Shown here one piece after another: positions 36,624-45,256 of a DNA stretch of 64,000 nt (positions are counted from its first letter, which is position 1; every line of letters starts with the position of its first letter). A program made the translations under genes and the position numbers. This stretch comes from Leptospira wolbachii serovar Codice str. CDC (GTDB lineage: Bacteria > Spirochaetota > Leptospiria > Leptospirales > Leptospiraceae). Location of the stretch: the NCBI RefSeq assembly GCF_000332515.2, contig NZ_AOGZ02000014.1, positions 946,001 to 1,010,000 on the forward strand, given 5' to 3'. Below the pieces are notes generated by a model, which worked only from the letters and a program-made list of their open reading frames with translations, had not been told where the DNA came from and did no database searches.

Positions 36624-37337
36624 TTAGCGATTTTTTGTTAGAGGGTTTCCTTTTACCAAACGATACATCCGAAAGATAGGGCCCATTACGTTTTTAAACA
36701 AAGGAAAATTGGAAAGTTTGATGAGTTTGAATGTCAATTCTAAGGAATCATTCATTAGAAGTTTTGTATTGATATAAGACTTTGAAAAATCAGACAACCA
36801 AAAGTAAATTAACCCCATTTGTTCCATCCAAAGTAATTCTGGCAAAATCGCAGCAAGGTCATCTCGAATCTTTAAATTCGATGTCTCTAAGGCATCACGG
36901 ATGAGGCCCACAGTCTCTTCTCGAATGAGTAATGTCTCAGGACTGAATGGGGAAAGGGAATGATTTGGATCTCCCGCATGTCTAGCCAATACTTGCAAAA
37001 AAATTTTATAATCAGAAAAACTTTCCAATTGAGTTAGAATGATGAATTTGAGTCTGGACTTAAAGTCCCTTGTTGTTTTAAAAAAATTTGTGGCTCGTTG
37101 TTTGACTTCAATTTGAGTCTCTCTATAAAAATGAAGAACTATCTCTTCTTTCGTTTTGAAATGGTAGTAAGTAAGGCCTAAAGAAACTCGAGCCTCTTTT
37201 GCAATCCGACGCATGGTAGCGAGTTCATAACCTTCTTTTCGAAACAAGGTAATCGCAGAATTATAAATCCTCTCCTTTGTCACTTCTCGTTTACTCAATG
37301 TTTGGTTGGATATTTTTTTTGGCAACGTGTTTGGCAT
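36624..37337 (-). CDS. TetR-family regulator
   Basis: A 237-residue protein. Residues about 18-66 form the TetR helix-turn-helix (VTKERIYNSAITLFRKEGYE, then MRRIAKEARVSLGLTYYHF). The C-terminal domain is helical with a Trp/Tyr-rich ligand region (LWMEQMGLIYFWLSDF). It is divergent from the lipase gene, with two palindromes in the shared upstream region. A role in controlling the lipase or fatty-acid use is plausible, since such regulators often answer to acyl-CoA, but not shown. Confidence 0.9.
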   Translation of the reverse strand: MPNTLPKKISNQTLSKREVTKERIYNSAITLFRKEGYELATMRRIAKEARVSLGLTYYHFKTKEEIVLHFYRETQIEVKQRATNFFKTTRDFKSRLKFIILTQLESFSDYKIFLQVLARHAGDPNHSLSPFSPETLLIREETVGLIRDALETSNLKIRDDLAAILPELLWMEQMGLIYFWLSDFSKSYINTKLLMNDSLELTFKLIKLSNFPLFKNVMGPIFRMYRLVKGNPLTKNR

Positions 37338-37398
37338 AAAACTAAAAAACTACTTCCCTTCAAATGGAAACGAGAACCGATCGAACCACAAGTATTTT

Positions 37399-37412
37399 TT
37401 GAACGCGTTCAA
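37399..37412. promoter_or_regulatory. 14-bp perfect palindrome, candidate TetR operator
   Basis: TTGAACGCGTTCAA reads the same on both strands. It sits 62 nt upstream of the TetR start and 110 nt upstream of the lipase start. GAAC/GTTC-armed sites are common for TetR proteins. Confidence 0.65.
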
Positions 37413-37460
37413 TTGTTACAAAAATACCGTTTTTTTTTCAAATCTGTAGCGAAATTATCC

Positions 37461-37478
37461 TTGCCTTAAGTAAGGCAA
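37461..37478. promoter_or_regulatory. Second palindrome upstream of the lipase
   Basis: Arms TTGCCTTA and TAAGGCAA around AG form an 8-bp perfect inverted repeat, 44 nt before the lipase ATG. A TTGACA (37480-37485) follows directly. It could be an operator or an RNA hairpin in the 5' leader. Confidence 0.5.
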
Positions 37479-37521
37479 ATTGACACAGTTTTATCTTAGA
37501 AAATTCAAAGGTGAAAATTTT

Positions 37522-38451
37522 ATGATAAAGAAAGGTCTTTTAGCCATTTTTATAACAGTCGCTTTAGCAACTCCCGTTCTCGCTAGCTCCGGTTCTTCCT
37601 CGAAGCCACTTGCTGGTACCTACCCAATCATCCTATCCCATGGCCTTTTTGGTTGGGGCGAAAACTCTGGCGGAATCATCAGCATCGTAAACTATTGGGG
37701 TGGAACTGACGATTACCTCCGAAGCCAAGGAGCTACCGTATTTGCTCCAGGAAAAACTGCAGCAAACTCGAACGAAGTTCGCGCTCAGGAATTAAAGGCT
37801 GCCATTCTTACTTACTCGGCTGCCACAAACTACACGGGAAAATTCCACATCCTCGGTCACTCCCAAGGTGGACTCGATAGCCGTTATATGGTTTCGAACC
37901 TTGGACTTTCTGGACGCACAGCTTCCCTCACCACATTGAATACGCCACACTACGGTTCACCGATTGCAGACATTATCAAAACTGTGCTTCCTGGATGGAT
38001 CCAACCATTTGTAGCAAGCGTTGTAGAAACTCTTGTAAAAGTAGTTTACGGTGGAACCAACCAACAAAACGCTTTAGCGGCTTTGTCTTCTTTGACCAAA
38101 GAAGGACTCACTTCTTTTAACTCTTACACTCCTAACAAATCAGGTGTGAAGTATTTCTCTTATGGATCTTACATCACACTTCCCGACCTCATCCAACACC
38201 CACTTATGGGAATTCTTCACCCGGCTTGTGCTGCTGGTGGGCTTTTCCAAGGACAAGGAGCTACTAACGATGGTCTCGTTCCGCTTTCTTCTCAAAAATG
38301 GGGAACTTGGAAAGGCGGACCTTCTTACGGAATCTTCACTACAGGTGTAGACCACTTACAAGCATCCAACACTCTTCGTTCTGGAAGTCTTTGGTATGAT
38401 GTAGAAGGTTACTATTTGAATATGGCTTCCAACATGAAGGCTAATCAGTAA
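37522..38451 (+). CDS. Secreted triacylglycerol lipase (family I type)
   Basis: A 309-residue exported alpha/beta-hydrolase. Start ATG 37522 (AAAGGTG upstream), where a signal peptide begins (MIKKGLLAIFITVALATPVLA); a TTG-type longer frame from 37480 lacks support. The oxyanion region is YPIILSHGLFGWG. The catalytic triad reads Ser114 (LGHSQGGLDS), Asp250 (ATNDGLVP) and His278 (GVDHLQ). This is the Pseudomonas/Burkholderia type of lipase, which needs a steric chaperone for folding; a chaperone gene follows. It probably hydrolyses long-chain triglycerides outside the cell, matching leptospiral reliance on fatty acids as carbon source. Confidence 0.93.
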   Translation: MIKKGLLAIFITVALATPVLASSGSSSKPLAGTYPIILSHGLFGWGENSGGIISIVNYWGGTDDYLRSQGATVFAPGKTAANSNEVRAQELKAAILTYSAATNYTGKFHILGHSQGGLDSRYMVSNLGLSGRTASLTTLNTPHYGSPIADIIKTVLPGWIQPFVASVVETLVKVVYGGTNQQNALAALSSLTKEGLTSFNSYTPNKSGVKYFSYGSYITLPDLIQHPLMGILHPACAAGGLFQGQGATNDGLVPLSSQKWGTWKGGPSYGIFTTGVDHLQASNTLRSGSLWYDVEGYYLNMASNMKANQ

Positions 38452-38473
38452 TTCAATTCCGAAGTTTTTTCGA

Positions 38474-38502
38474 AAAACCCAAGCACACGCTTGGGTTTTT
38501 TT
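38474..38502 (+). terminator. Strong terminator between lipase and chaperone genes
   Basis: AACCCAAGC, loop ACAC and GCTTGGGTT form a long stem followed by seven T. It is 23 nt after the lipase stop and 46 nt before the chaperone start, so most lipase transcripts should end here. Confidence 0.88.
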
Positions 38503-38547
38503 GTTTGCAGAAGTTTCTATCCATCCTTTACTACGATACCATCTCCC

Positions 38548-39597
38548 ATGAATTTTAAATATTTACGTTACCTTAGTTACGGCATTGGAGTCTTACTCCT
38601 ATTATACATTGCCTTTCGGATCCTCAGTCCCAACCAAATGGAAAACACAAACGATGAAAATCCAAATGACAAAGCCGAATCTTACTTTCGCACACAAAGT
38701 GATGGATTCTCAGTAGATCCATTTTATTTAGAATCAGCAAAGACCATCTTCACTGCTGATGGACAGTTTTTGCGTTTCGAGGAAATCCTTACCCGTGCAA
38801 AATCAGGAGAGCTAAATTTTATATCGGAACTTTGGAACTTACGTAGGCAATGTCCGGAAGGCAGCACACGCGAACAATGCCACGAATACATCAAAGCCTT
38901 CCTCCAAAATGAATACAATGGAGAAGATGCGAAACGATTGATTGGCATGTTATCCAATTATTTAAAGTATGAAGAAGCAATGGTTCAATTAGATCCTTCT
39001 AGCAAATCCTACACCAACCAAGAACGATACGAACAGATCAAACAACTCAGAAGGAAATATTTTGCCAAAGAAGATGCGGAACTCATTTTCGGATTAGAAG
39101 AAGCAACCGCTGATTTTAGTTTTAACCGAAAGAATTTTTTAGATGAAACCAAAAACTTAAAAGCAGACGAAAGAATTCGTTTATACGAAGACTACCGTAA
39201 AAAATCCTTTGGTTCCTTTTATAATGCAGTGGCTGCAAGAGAACCTAAGTTTGATAAGTTTGAAACAGAAATGGACCTAAGGCAAAACGAACTCTCTAAG
39301 TTATCTGGTTCAGAGAGAGAGGCCAAAGAAAAAGAAGTTAGGATTCGTTATTTTGGTAAAGATGGAAACGATCGGATGGAAAAAGTATTGAAAGAAATGA
39401 AGGAAGAAGAGGAAAAAATTTCAAAACTCCAAACAGAAGAAAAAAACTTACTAAAAAACTATCCCAACCTTTCGGAATCCGAACGTGAAAAAAAATTAAT
39501 GGAAATTAGAATCCAAACCTTAGGCAGTAAGGAATTAGCAGAGGAATATTCAAGAAGAATGGAATATGAGAAAACACTCAAAAATTCCGAAAATTAA
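38548..39597 (+). CDS. Lipase-specific foldase (lipase chaperone, Lif)
   Basis: A 349-residue protein. Start ATG 38548 (MNFKYLRYLSYGIG); the longer frame from 38491 begins with a TTG inside the terminator and is rejected. One N-terminal membrane anchor (GIGVLLLLYIAFRIL) is followed by a largely helical, charged domain with the Lif-like segment AELIFGLEEATADFSF. Lif proteins sit in the inner membrane, face the periplasm and fold the lipase before its secretion. The RxxFDY motif of Pseudomonas Lif is not recognisable. The 3' end overlaps the lnt-like gene by 32 nt. Call supported mostly by position and helical pattern. Confidence 0.75.
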   Translation: MNFKYLRYLSYGIGVLLLLYIAFRILSPNQMENTNDENPNDKAESYFRTQSDGFSVDPFYLESAKTIFTADGQFLRFEEILTRAKSGELNFISELWNLRRQCPEGSTREQCHEYIKAFLQNEYNGEDAKRLIGMLSNYLKYEEAMVQLDPSSKSYTNQERYEQIKQLRRKYFAKEDAELIFGLEEATADFSFNRKNFLDETKNLKADERIRLYEDYRKKSFGSFYNAVAAREPKFDKFETEMDLRQNELSKLSGSEREAKEKEVRIRYFGKDGNDRMEKVLKEMKEEEEKISKLQTEEKNLLKNYPNLSESEREKKLMEIRIQTLGSKELAEEYSRRMEYEKTLKNSEN

Positions 39598-41188
39598 ATA
39601 TCCACTTTTATTACTCATACCAGCAGCAATTTTATTTGCGTTGGCCCTAGAACCCTTCGGATTCACTTCCGCAGGGTTTCTTTGTATCTTCCTACTTCTT
39701 TATTTCACCAAACAACTCACAACCACTTCCAATTGGAAACAAACGCTCACTTCGACTCTTCTTTTCTCCAGTCTTGTGACTCTTACCAGTTTCTATTGGA
39801 TCTGGAATGCCATCCGAAATATTTCAGGACAGGGAGTGATCCTATCTTCACTCCTATTTTTGATTTATGCTCTTGTTTCATTTTACAAGATTGGAATTAT
39901 TTTTTTTGGTTCTGTCTTTTTTACAAAACAACGAAAGATAAAAGACACCTATTTCTTTTTGCTTGTCCTCCCCTCTCTTTTTTTAATCTCCGATTGGATT
40001 TGCCCCATGGTTTTTCCAGTGTATTGGGGGGATTTATTTCGAAACAATATCATTTGGCGGCAGATGGCTCGATTGGGAACGGAAGTATTAGGGTTTGTTT
40101 CCGTTATCTCTGCCTCCCTTTTATATCTGATGATTCTTAAATCCGACAAAGGGATTCGTGGTTATCTTCCCTATCTTCTTCCAATCGTTTGTTTTTTCAC
40201 CATTAACTTATACTTCCTAGCAGAAACCATCCCTCAAGGTCCAACCATACATCTAACATTACTACAACCAAATACAGAGTATGCGAAAAGGGAAGTTCAG
40301 GAAAACCAAGTATGGATGACTAAAACCATACAATCGGTTTATGATATTGGTCTAGAAGCCATTCGAAATTCTCCTAAACCTATTGATTTAATTGTAATTC
40401 CCGAATCAGCTATTCCGTTTCTTGGAACCCTCGATTCTAAGGATCAAAACTCAACGTATAGCAAAAGTTTTGTGGAAATTACAGAAAGTCTCGTGCGAAA
40501 TAGCAATGCCCCTCTTGTATTTAATGAGCTCGTTTCAGACGAAGGTTCTAGAAATTCATTCACTCTTCTCCATCCCATCTCTATGTTGTCAGAAAGAAGG
40601 TACAAACAAATACTTCTACCTTTCGGAGAATATTTACCGGGAGAAAAGCAAATGCCCTGGCTACGTTCCCTCTTTCCGGAAACGAGTCGCCACATGCCAG
40701 GAAAACTAACAGATGCTTTGAGGTTCCAAACCAAAACAGGAGAGACTGTTACATTTAGTCCACTGATCTGTTATGAAATTCTCTATCCCGACTTAGTTCG
40801 TAAGATGATTGAACATTCTCCGCCGGAATTCATTCTCAATCTCACTAATGATTCTTGGTTTGAAAGCCAAACAGAAACCATGCAACATGCAGGTGCTGGT
40901 AGACTAAGGTCAATAGAATCGGGAAGACCCATTGTTCGAGTTGCAGTCACTGGCCTTACCACGGCCTTTGATCCATGGGGACGTGAAATGATGGGTGAAT
41001 TACAAACATTCCAAAAAGGCATTGGGTATTTGGATTTACCGACGGTATTAGAGGAAAGAACAACTCCGTATATCCAATTCGGCCCAAGTCCATGGCGATT
41101 CATGGCTGTTTTTCTTATATTTTTTGTTTTTTTCCGTAGTCCACGTCGTATACTCTCGAATAAAATGAAAAATGAAATTGAAATTTAG
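39566..41188 (+). CDS. lnt: Apolipoprotein N-acyltransferase
   Basis: A 540-residue protein. The first about 220 residues are a membrane domain of 7-8 segments; the rest is a nitrilase-fold domain in the periplasm. The catalytic triad is visible: Glu280 (VIPESAIPF), Lys347 (RRYKQILLPFGEYLPGE) and Cys402 (SPLICYEILYPD). It adds the third acyl chain to the N-terminal Cys of lipoproteins, the final step of lipoprotein maturation; this fits the lipoproteins in this window. Length fits the family (510-560). The ATG lies inside the end of the chaperone gene. Leptospira may carry more than one Lnt-like gene, so redundancy is possible. Confidence 0.92.
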   Translation: MRKHSKIPKIKYPLLLLIPAAILFALALEPFGFTSAGFLCIFLLLYFTKQLTTTSNWKQTLTSTLLFSSLVTLTSFYWIWNAIRNISGQGVILSSLLFLIYALVSFYKIGIIFFGSVFFTKQRKIKDTYFFLLVLPSLFLISDWICPMVFPVYWGDLFRNNIIWRQMARLGTEVLGFVSVISASLLYLMILKSDKGIRGYLPYLLPIVCFFTINLYFLAETIPQGPTIHLTLLQPNTEYAKREVQENQVWMTKTIQSVYDIGLEAIRNSPKPIDLIVIPESAIPFLGTLDSKDQNSTYSKSFVEITESLVRNSNAPLVFNELVSDEGSRNSFTLLHPISMLSERRYKQILLPFGEYLPGEKQMPWLRSLFPETSRHMPGKLTDALRFQTKTGETVTFSPLICYEILYPDLVRKMIEHSPPEFILNLTNDSWFESQTETMQHAGAGRLRSIESGRPIVRVAVTGLTTAFDPWGREMMGELQTFQKGIGYLDLPTVLEERTTPYIQFGPSPWRFMAVFLIFFVFFRSPRRILSNKMKNEIEI

Positions 41189-41213
41189 GTAAGGAAAGAA
41201 AGGCTATTCGAAT

Positions 41214-41510
41214 ATGGAATGGGAAAAAATACTTCGCGACGCAGTAAAAGAAAACTCGATTAAGGAATTGTATCTCCGAAAGGTACCTTCTTTAAAGACC
41301 TGCGAAGATTGGAATAAGGTCGTAGAAGTGGGAATGGTAGACCATAAGACGAAGTATGCTTATTATAAGGGTGGGCTTGTTAAATACGGAGAAAGGTTAT
41401 TCTTTGTAAGCCAAGAACGTTTGGATGCAGTCTCTCCCTTTCGTAAATGGGATTTTAAAAACAAAATCAAAGTTACAGATCCGGAACTTACAGTCGGCGA
41501 AAAAAAATAA
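41214..41510 (+). CDS. Small conserved hypothetical protein
   Basis: A 98-residue soluble, charged protein (starts MEWEKILRDAVKENS) with no recognised domain and no signal. It begins 25 nt after the lnt stop, with GGAAAG and other purines upstream, and is followed by a strong terminator, so it closes the lipase-chaperone/lnt transcription unit. Function unknown. Confidence 0.7.
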   Translation: MEWEKILRDAVKENSIKELYLRKVPSLKTCEDWNKVVEVGMVDHKTKYAYYKGGLVKYGERLFFVSQERLDAVSPFRKWDFKNKIKVTDPELTVGEKK

Positions 41511-41540
41511 GCCTATCTCTTCGAATCGGCTCGTTTCAAA

Positions 41541-41569
41541 AAAAAGACCAACAGTTGTTGGTCTTTTTT
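41541..41569. terminator. Bidirectional terminator between convergent genes
   Basis: GACCAAC (41546-41552), loop AGTT and GTTGGTC (41557-41563) with an A run before and a six-T run after. It can end transcription of the small gene on the left and of the XPB-like gene on the right. Confidence 0.85.
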
Positions 41570-41592
41570 CATTTAAGGGTGTTTTTTACAAA

Positions 41593-43593
41593 CTAACGAT
41601 TCAACCGGATGATCATATTTAATTTTTCTGAGATGGCTATCACTTCCATCACCTTCGATTTTTCAATGATGATACCTGTGGGACTCACCTCTTCTAATAC
41701 AAACTTTTTGCCTTTAATTTGACCGAGAAGGAGTTCCATCACTTGTGAGTCTTTGGTTCTAAGAAGAACCGAATCTTCGGTAATGGTTACGATTGGTAAG
41801 TTATTACCCCAATCATCCAATAAGAAGAGTAAGTTTTGTGCCAGTTCCGCTTTCGATGATTCACGAAGGAAATGAATGAAGGTTTCTTTGTCGTAACCAA
41901 GTAGGATACCCAATTGGAAACTATCTTTTGTGAGTAAAAAAGTGTAAACTCTGTCGTAATCTTTCAATTCGCAGAATGCTTTTAATAAATGAATACCATG
42001 TAAAGACACTCGATCGGGGAAAGCAATGATCGAGAAGTCAGGGTTAATGGTGATTCCACCTTTTTCTGTCACTGTAACAAGGGCTTCGTGGTTGAAGTAA
42101 TGGGCACCAAGTTCAGAAAGGCTCAAGTTTCGTTGTGGGTATTCCACTTCGATGAGCCCAAAAAGTTGTAAGTAGAAAATAGCAGAAATGATTTCTTTTC
42201 GTAAGTCTGCCAGATCTTCTTCGTAAGTTTTGATTTGGAAGGTTGGTGAAAAAACCAAATGATCACGAATGATATGAGAAAAGATAACGGATGTGTTGAT
42301 CTTTCCATGTGCCATAATGAGTTTTACAGTTTTGTCCAAAATTCCTTTTTCATAGAAAGGAACTTCTGTTGCCGTAAATACTTCCGCTGGATTCAAACGA
42401 CGAGTTCTTGCTTCATTCACTTCATGAATGACAAGTTTCATGATTTCAAAAATATCTTTCTTTAGAAATTCATCTGTATCCTGAACAAGAATTACATTCT
42501 CACCTTTGATATCTACATAACCCAAAAGTTTTAAGATGGGAAGAATGAGCTCAATTTGGTAAACCTGGCTCTTTTCAGGGAAAATTTCAATATCAGGAGA
42601 TAAAAGTTCAGTTTCTGTTCTTTTATGATCTGCTTGTTTGATTTTTCCTGATTTTGCAAGGTTCAAACCTTTACGTGAAATATACGAAATGAGTTTTTTT
42701 ACGTTTAAGAAAAAATCGAGACCATTGGCAGAAATTTTTTCCTGACGAACTCGAGTTCCTTTTTTTACCGGAGGTAAAATAGGAGAAAATTGTAAGTGAT
42801 CTAAAATCTCTTTCGGAATGACAATGACCCGAATAAATTTATCTTCTACATAATATAAATCACGTACAAGATAAAGAGAAGTTAGATGAGGAATGGTTTG
42901 TTCAAACCTACCTCGGTTCACAGTGATATAGTTTCGGATTGTATCCGCTTCTATCACACCACCGTGGATATAAATTTGATGAAGGACGTCTTTGTCAAAA
43001 TCAGAAAGTTCATCGATTAACTTTTGGAGGAATTCTGCATCGAGAGCATTCTTTAAGAATGTTTCAATGTGTTCGCCTTTTTTAGCACCAACCGCTTCTT
43101 TCCATTCCTCTGGGAGTTCAGCAAGAGTAGCTTTGTGTAAAGCCTTCTCAATCGAGAATTTAAACTTCTCACCTTTTGGATTTGTCTCTACCTTGATGAG
43201 TCTTAAGTATTCATCATAAGTATGGTATTTGTCTAAATTGTTTGTTAGGCGTTCGCGATTTTTTCTTTGGTAAAGAAGGTAGTATTTGCGGAGAACGTTG
43301 AGTTCCATCTCCACGTTGATTGGTGGAATGTTGACCTTTCTCGAAATTTCTCCGAGTGTCATCACTCCTTTGTTCTTTAAAATGGATGTGAGAATATTGA
43401 CTTGTAAAGGGGTGAACTTTTCCAGGATCCCTTTTAGGTAAAACTCGTTCTGGAAAGTCTCCATGAGGCCCAAAATTGTCGATTTTTTGTCCTTTCCCGG
43501 GATCTTTTGGATGTTCCAAAGGCTTGCGATTTTTTTGATCTCGTTGAGATCGAGTTTCTCTAACTCTTGGTACAGGACAGTTTCTTGGCTCAT
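41593..43593 (-). CDS. Protein resembling the accessory region of XPB/Ssl2 helicases (no motor)
   Basis: A 666-residue cytoplasmic protein. The N-terminal half contains winged-helix-like units ([20 protein letters not shown] near residue 70, [21 protein letters not shown] near 205). Residues about 520-620 ([45 protein letters not shown]) resemble the helicase-associated 'Helicase_C_3' module found N-terminal to XPB-like helicases. No Walker A or DEAD/DEAH motif is present, so it is not a helicase itself. It might work with a separately encoded XPB-type helicase, or have another nucleic-acid role. No ribosome site was assigned; the start is the ATG at 43593. Confidence 0.6.
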   Translation of the reverse strand: MSQETVLYQELEKLDLNEIKKIASLWNIQKIPGKDKKSTILGLMETFQNEFYLKGILEKFTPLQVNILTSILKNKGVMTLGEISRKVNIPPINVEMELNVLRKYYLLYQRKNRERLTNNLDKYHTYDEYLRLIKVETNPKGEKFKFSIEKALHKATLAELPEEWKEAVGAKKGEHIETFLKNALDAEFLQKLIDELSDFDKDVLHQIYIHGGVIEADTIRNYITVNRGRFEQTIPHLTSLYLVRDLYYVEDKFIRVIVIPKEILDHLQFSPILPPVKKGTRVRQEKISANGLDFFLNVKKLISYISRKGLNLAKSGKIKQADHKRTETELLSPDIEIFPEKSQVYQIELILPILKLLGYVDIKGENVILVQDTDEFLKKDIFEIMKLVIHEVNEARTRRLNPAEVFTATEVPFYEKGILDKTVKLIMAHGKINTSVIFSHIIRDHLVFSPTFQIKTYEEDLADLRKEIISAIFYLQLFGLIEVEYPQRNLSLSELGAHYFNHEALVTVTEKGGITINPDFSIIAFPDRVSLHGIHLLKAFCELKDYDRVYTFLLTKDSFQLGILLGYDKETFIHFLRESSKAELAQNLLFLLDDWGNNLPIVTITEDSVLLRTKDSQVMELLLGQIKGKKFVLEEVSPTGIIIEKSKVMEVIAISEKLNMIIRLNR

Positions 43594-43708
43594 GGGTGCG
43601 ATTTGATAAGTTTTTGTTTGAGACCTATTCCTGCAACTCTATTTCAATTGCAGAAGCGAAGGGGATTTTCTCGTTTCCAATCCGGATTTAGGTCTCAAAC
43701 TAGGGCGT

Positions 43709-45007
43709 ATGGATTCCCTTTCTGAACTAGTTTCTTTTGGTTGGCAATCAAGCCTTCGAGTCGCTCATTCCAGTTTTGTGTTTACCTCCAAGGCAATCGG
43801 GATTCTCGCCCAACTGGCAAAGGGACATCCCAACCACCGAGAAATCGCCATCACCCTCAGAGAAGCGTTTTCTAACCTCGGAGCCACCTATATCAAACTC
43901 GGCCAGTTCATTGCGAGCGCCCCTTCCCTCTTCCCCAAAGAATATGTAGAGGAAATGCAGGCCTGTTTGGATTCCGTCCGCCCCGTCGCCTTCCGAGACA
44001 TTCGTTCCTCCGTAGAACGAGAATTGGGTGGGAAACTAGAATCGTTATTCCATAGTTTCGAAGAAACTCCCTTAGCCTCAGCTTCAATAGCACAAGTCCA
44101 TGCTGCCGTAACCAAAGAAGGATTGGATGTGGTTGTCAAAGTCCAAAGGCCGGACGTCCACCTAACATTAAAAACCGACATGCAGATTTTAGGAATCCTA
44201 ACTAAAATTTTAGAGTTCATAGCTCCTGAATTTAAAAAATCAGGACTCACTGCTATGTTTGATGAATTTCAAATTTCTATCTTACAGGAAATCGATTTTA
44301 TCCAAGAAGCAAAAAACATAGAAGAGTTCGAAGAGTATCTTTTACGTGTGAAAGAATCAAGAGCCAGAGTTCCCAGAGTTTACCACACTCTCTCCTCAAA
44401 AAAGGTTTTAACTATGGAACGATTCTATGGTGTTCCCATTACCGATGAAGTTGGGCTTCGTAAGTTCACAAACAATCCAAGAAAGGTTTTAAGTGATGCT
44501 TTAGAGATTTGGTTCTCTTCCTTAGCCAACCAAGGATTTTTCCATGCAGATGTCCATGCTGGAAACTTAATGATTCTAAAAGATGGAACTATCGGTTTTA
44601 TTGATTTTGGAATTGTAGGAAGGATCTCTCCTAAAATCTGGAAGGGGCTTATGTTATTTACCCAAGGGATTGGAATTGGTGAACCTACGTTAGTTGCACA
44701 AGGTTTGGTTGAAATGGATTCCACTGATAGTGGAGTAAATCCTACCCTCCTTGCAAAAGAATTAGATGCAGTTTTTAATGAATTAGAATCAGTTTATGTT
44801 CATTTAACCGATAATGAGATGTTTGACGAATCTAGGGTAAATCGAATCATGTACGACATGAAGGAAATTGCCGAAAAAAATGGATTAAAAATTCCAAGGG
44901 AGTTTGCACTTCTAATGAAACAAATGTTATACTTTGATCGCTATGTTAAATCAATGGCTCCAGAAATCAACTTATTCCGTGATACACAAAAATTTGCAAT
45001 TTCATAA
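43709..45007 (+). CDS. ABC1/AarF/UbiB-family atypical kinase
   Basis: A 432-residue protein. Motifs of the family are clear: KLGQFIASAPSLFPKEY (the KxGQ motif), ASIAQVHAA (the Ala-rich loop), VVKVQRPDVH (catalytic Lys), FFHADVHAGNLMI (catalytic loop) and IDFGIVG (metal-binding Asp). These proteins bind ATP and support ubiquinone or other isoprenoid-quinone lipid metabolism. Leptospira uses menaquinone, so the exact role is open. It lies 9 nt before feoA, in one direction with feoB and a NeuB-type gene; the association with iron uptake is positional only. Confidence 0.92.
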   Translation: MDSLSELVSFGWQSSLRVAHSSFVFTSKAIGILAQLAKGHPNHREIAITLREAFSNLGATYIKLGQFIASAPSLFPKEYVEEMQACLDSVRPVAFRDIRSSVERELGGKLESLFHSFEETPLASASIAQVHAAVTKEGLDVVVKVQRPDVHLTLKTDMQILGILTKILEFIAPEFKKSGLTAMFDEFQISILQEIDFIQEAKNIEEFEEYLLRVKESRARVPRVYHTLSSKKVLTMERFYGVPITDEVGLRKFTNNPRKVLSDALEIWFSSLANQGFFHADVHAGNLMILKDGTIGFIDFGIVGRISPKIWKGLMLFTQGIGIGEPTLVAQGLVEMDSTDSGVNPTLLAKELDAVFNELESVYVHLTDNEMFDESRVNRIMYDMKEIAEKNGLKIPREFALLMKQMLYFDRYVKSMAPEINLFRDTQKFAIS

Positions 45008-45016
45008 ACCAAACAA

Positions 45017-45256
45017 ATGACAATACAAGATTTAAAAATTGGAGAAACGGCAGAGATTGTTTCTTTAGATTCCGAACAACTTCCGAAACCCATGTTAACC
45101 GAATTATTGGAACTTGGTTTTTTCCCCGGTGCAGAAATTACGTTAAAAGATAAATCTCTATTACTCGGGAAAATGATCTGCAATTTGAGTGGAACCACAA
45201 TTGCTCTAAGGATCCATGATGGGAATGCCATAAAAATTAAATTAAGACAAACATGA
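45017..45256 (+). CDS. feoA: Ferrous iron transport protein A
   Basis: A 79-residue SH3-like protein (KIGETAEIVSLDSEQLPKPM; LLELGFFPGAEITLKDKS; TIALRIHDGNAIKIK), matching FeoA in length and pattern. FeoA supports FeoB, probably by binding its cytoplasmic GTPase domain. The stop overlaps the feoB ATG by 4 nt. No Fur-box was identified nearby; control may lie upstream of the kinase gene. Confidence 0.93.
   Translation: MTIQDLKIGETAEIVSLDSEQLPKPMLTELLELGFFPGAEITLKDKSLLLGKMICNLSGTTIALRIHDGNAIKIKLRQT

Noticed and set aside
38491..38547. Extension of the lipase chaperone to the TTG at 38491
   Set aside because: The extension runs through the terminator stem and T run.
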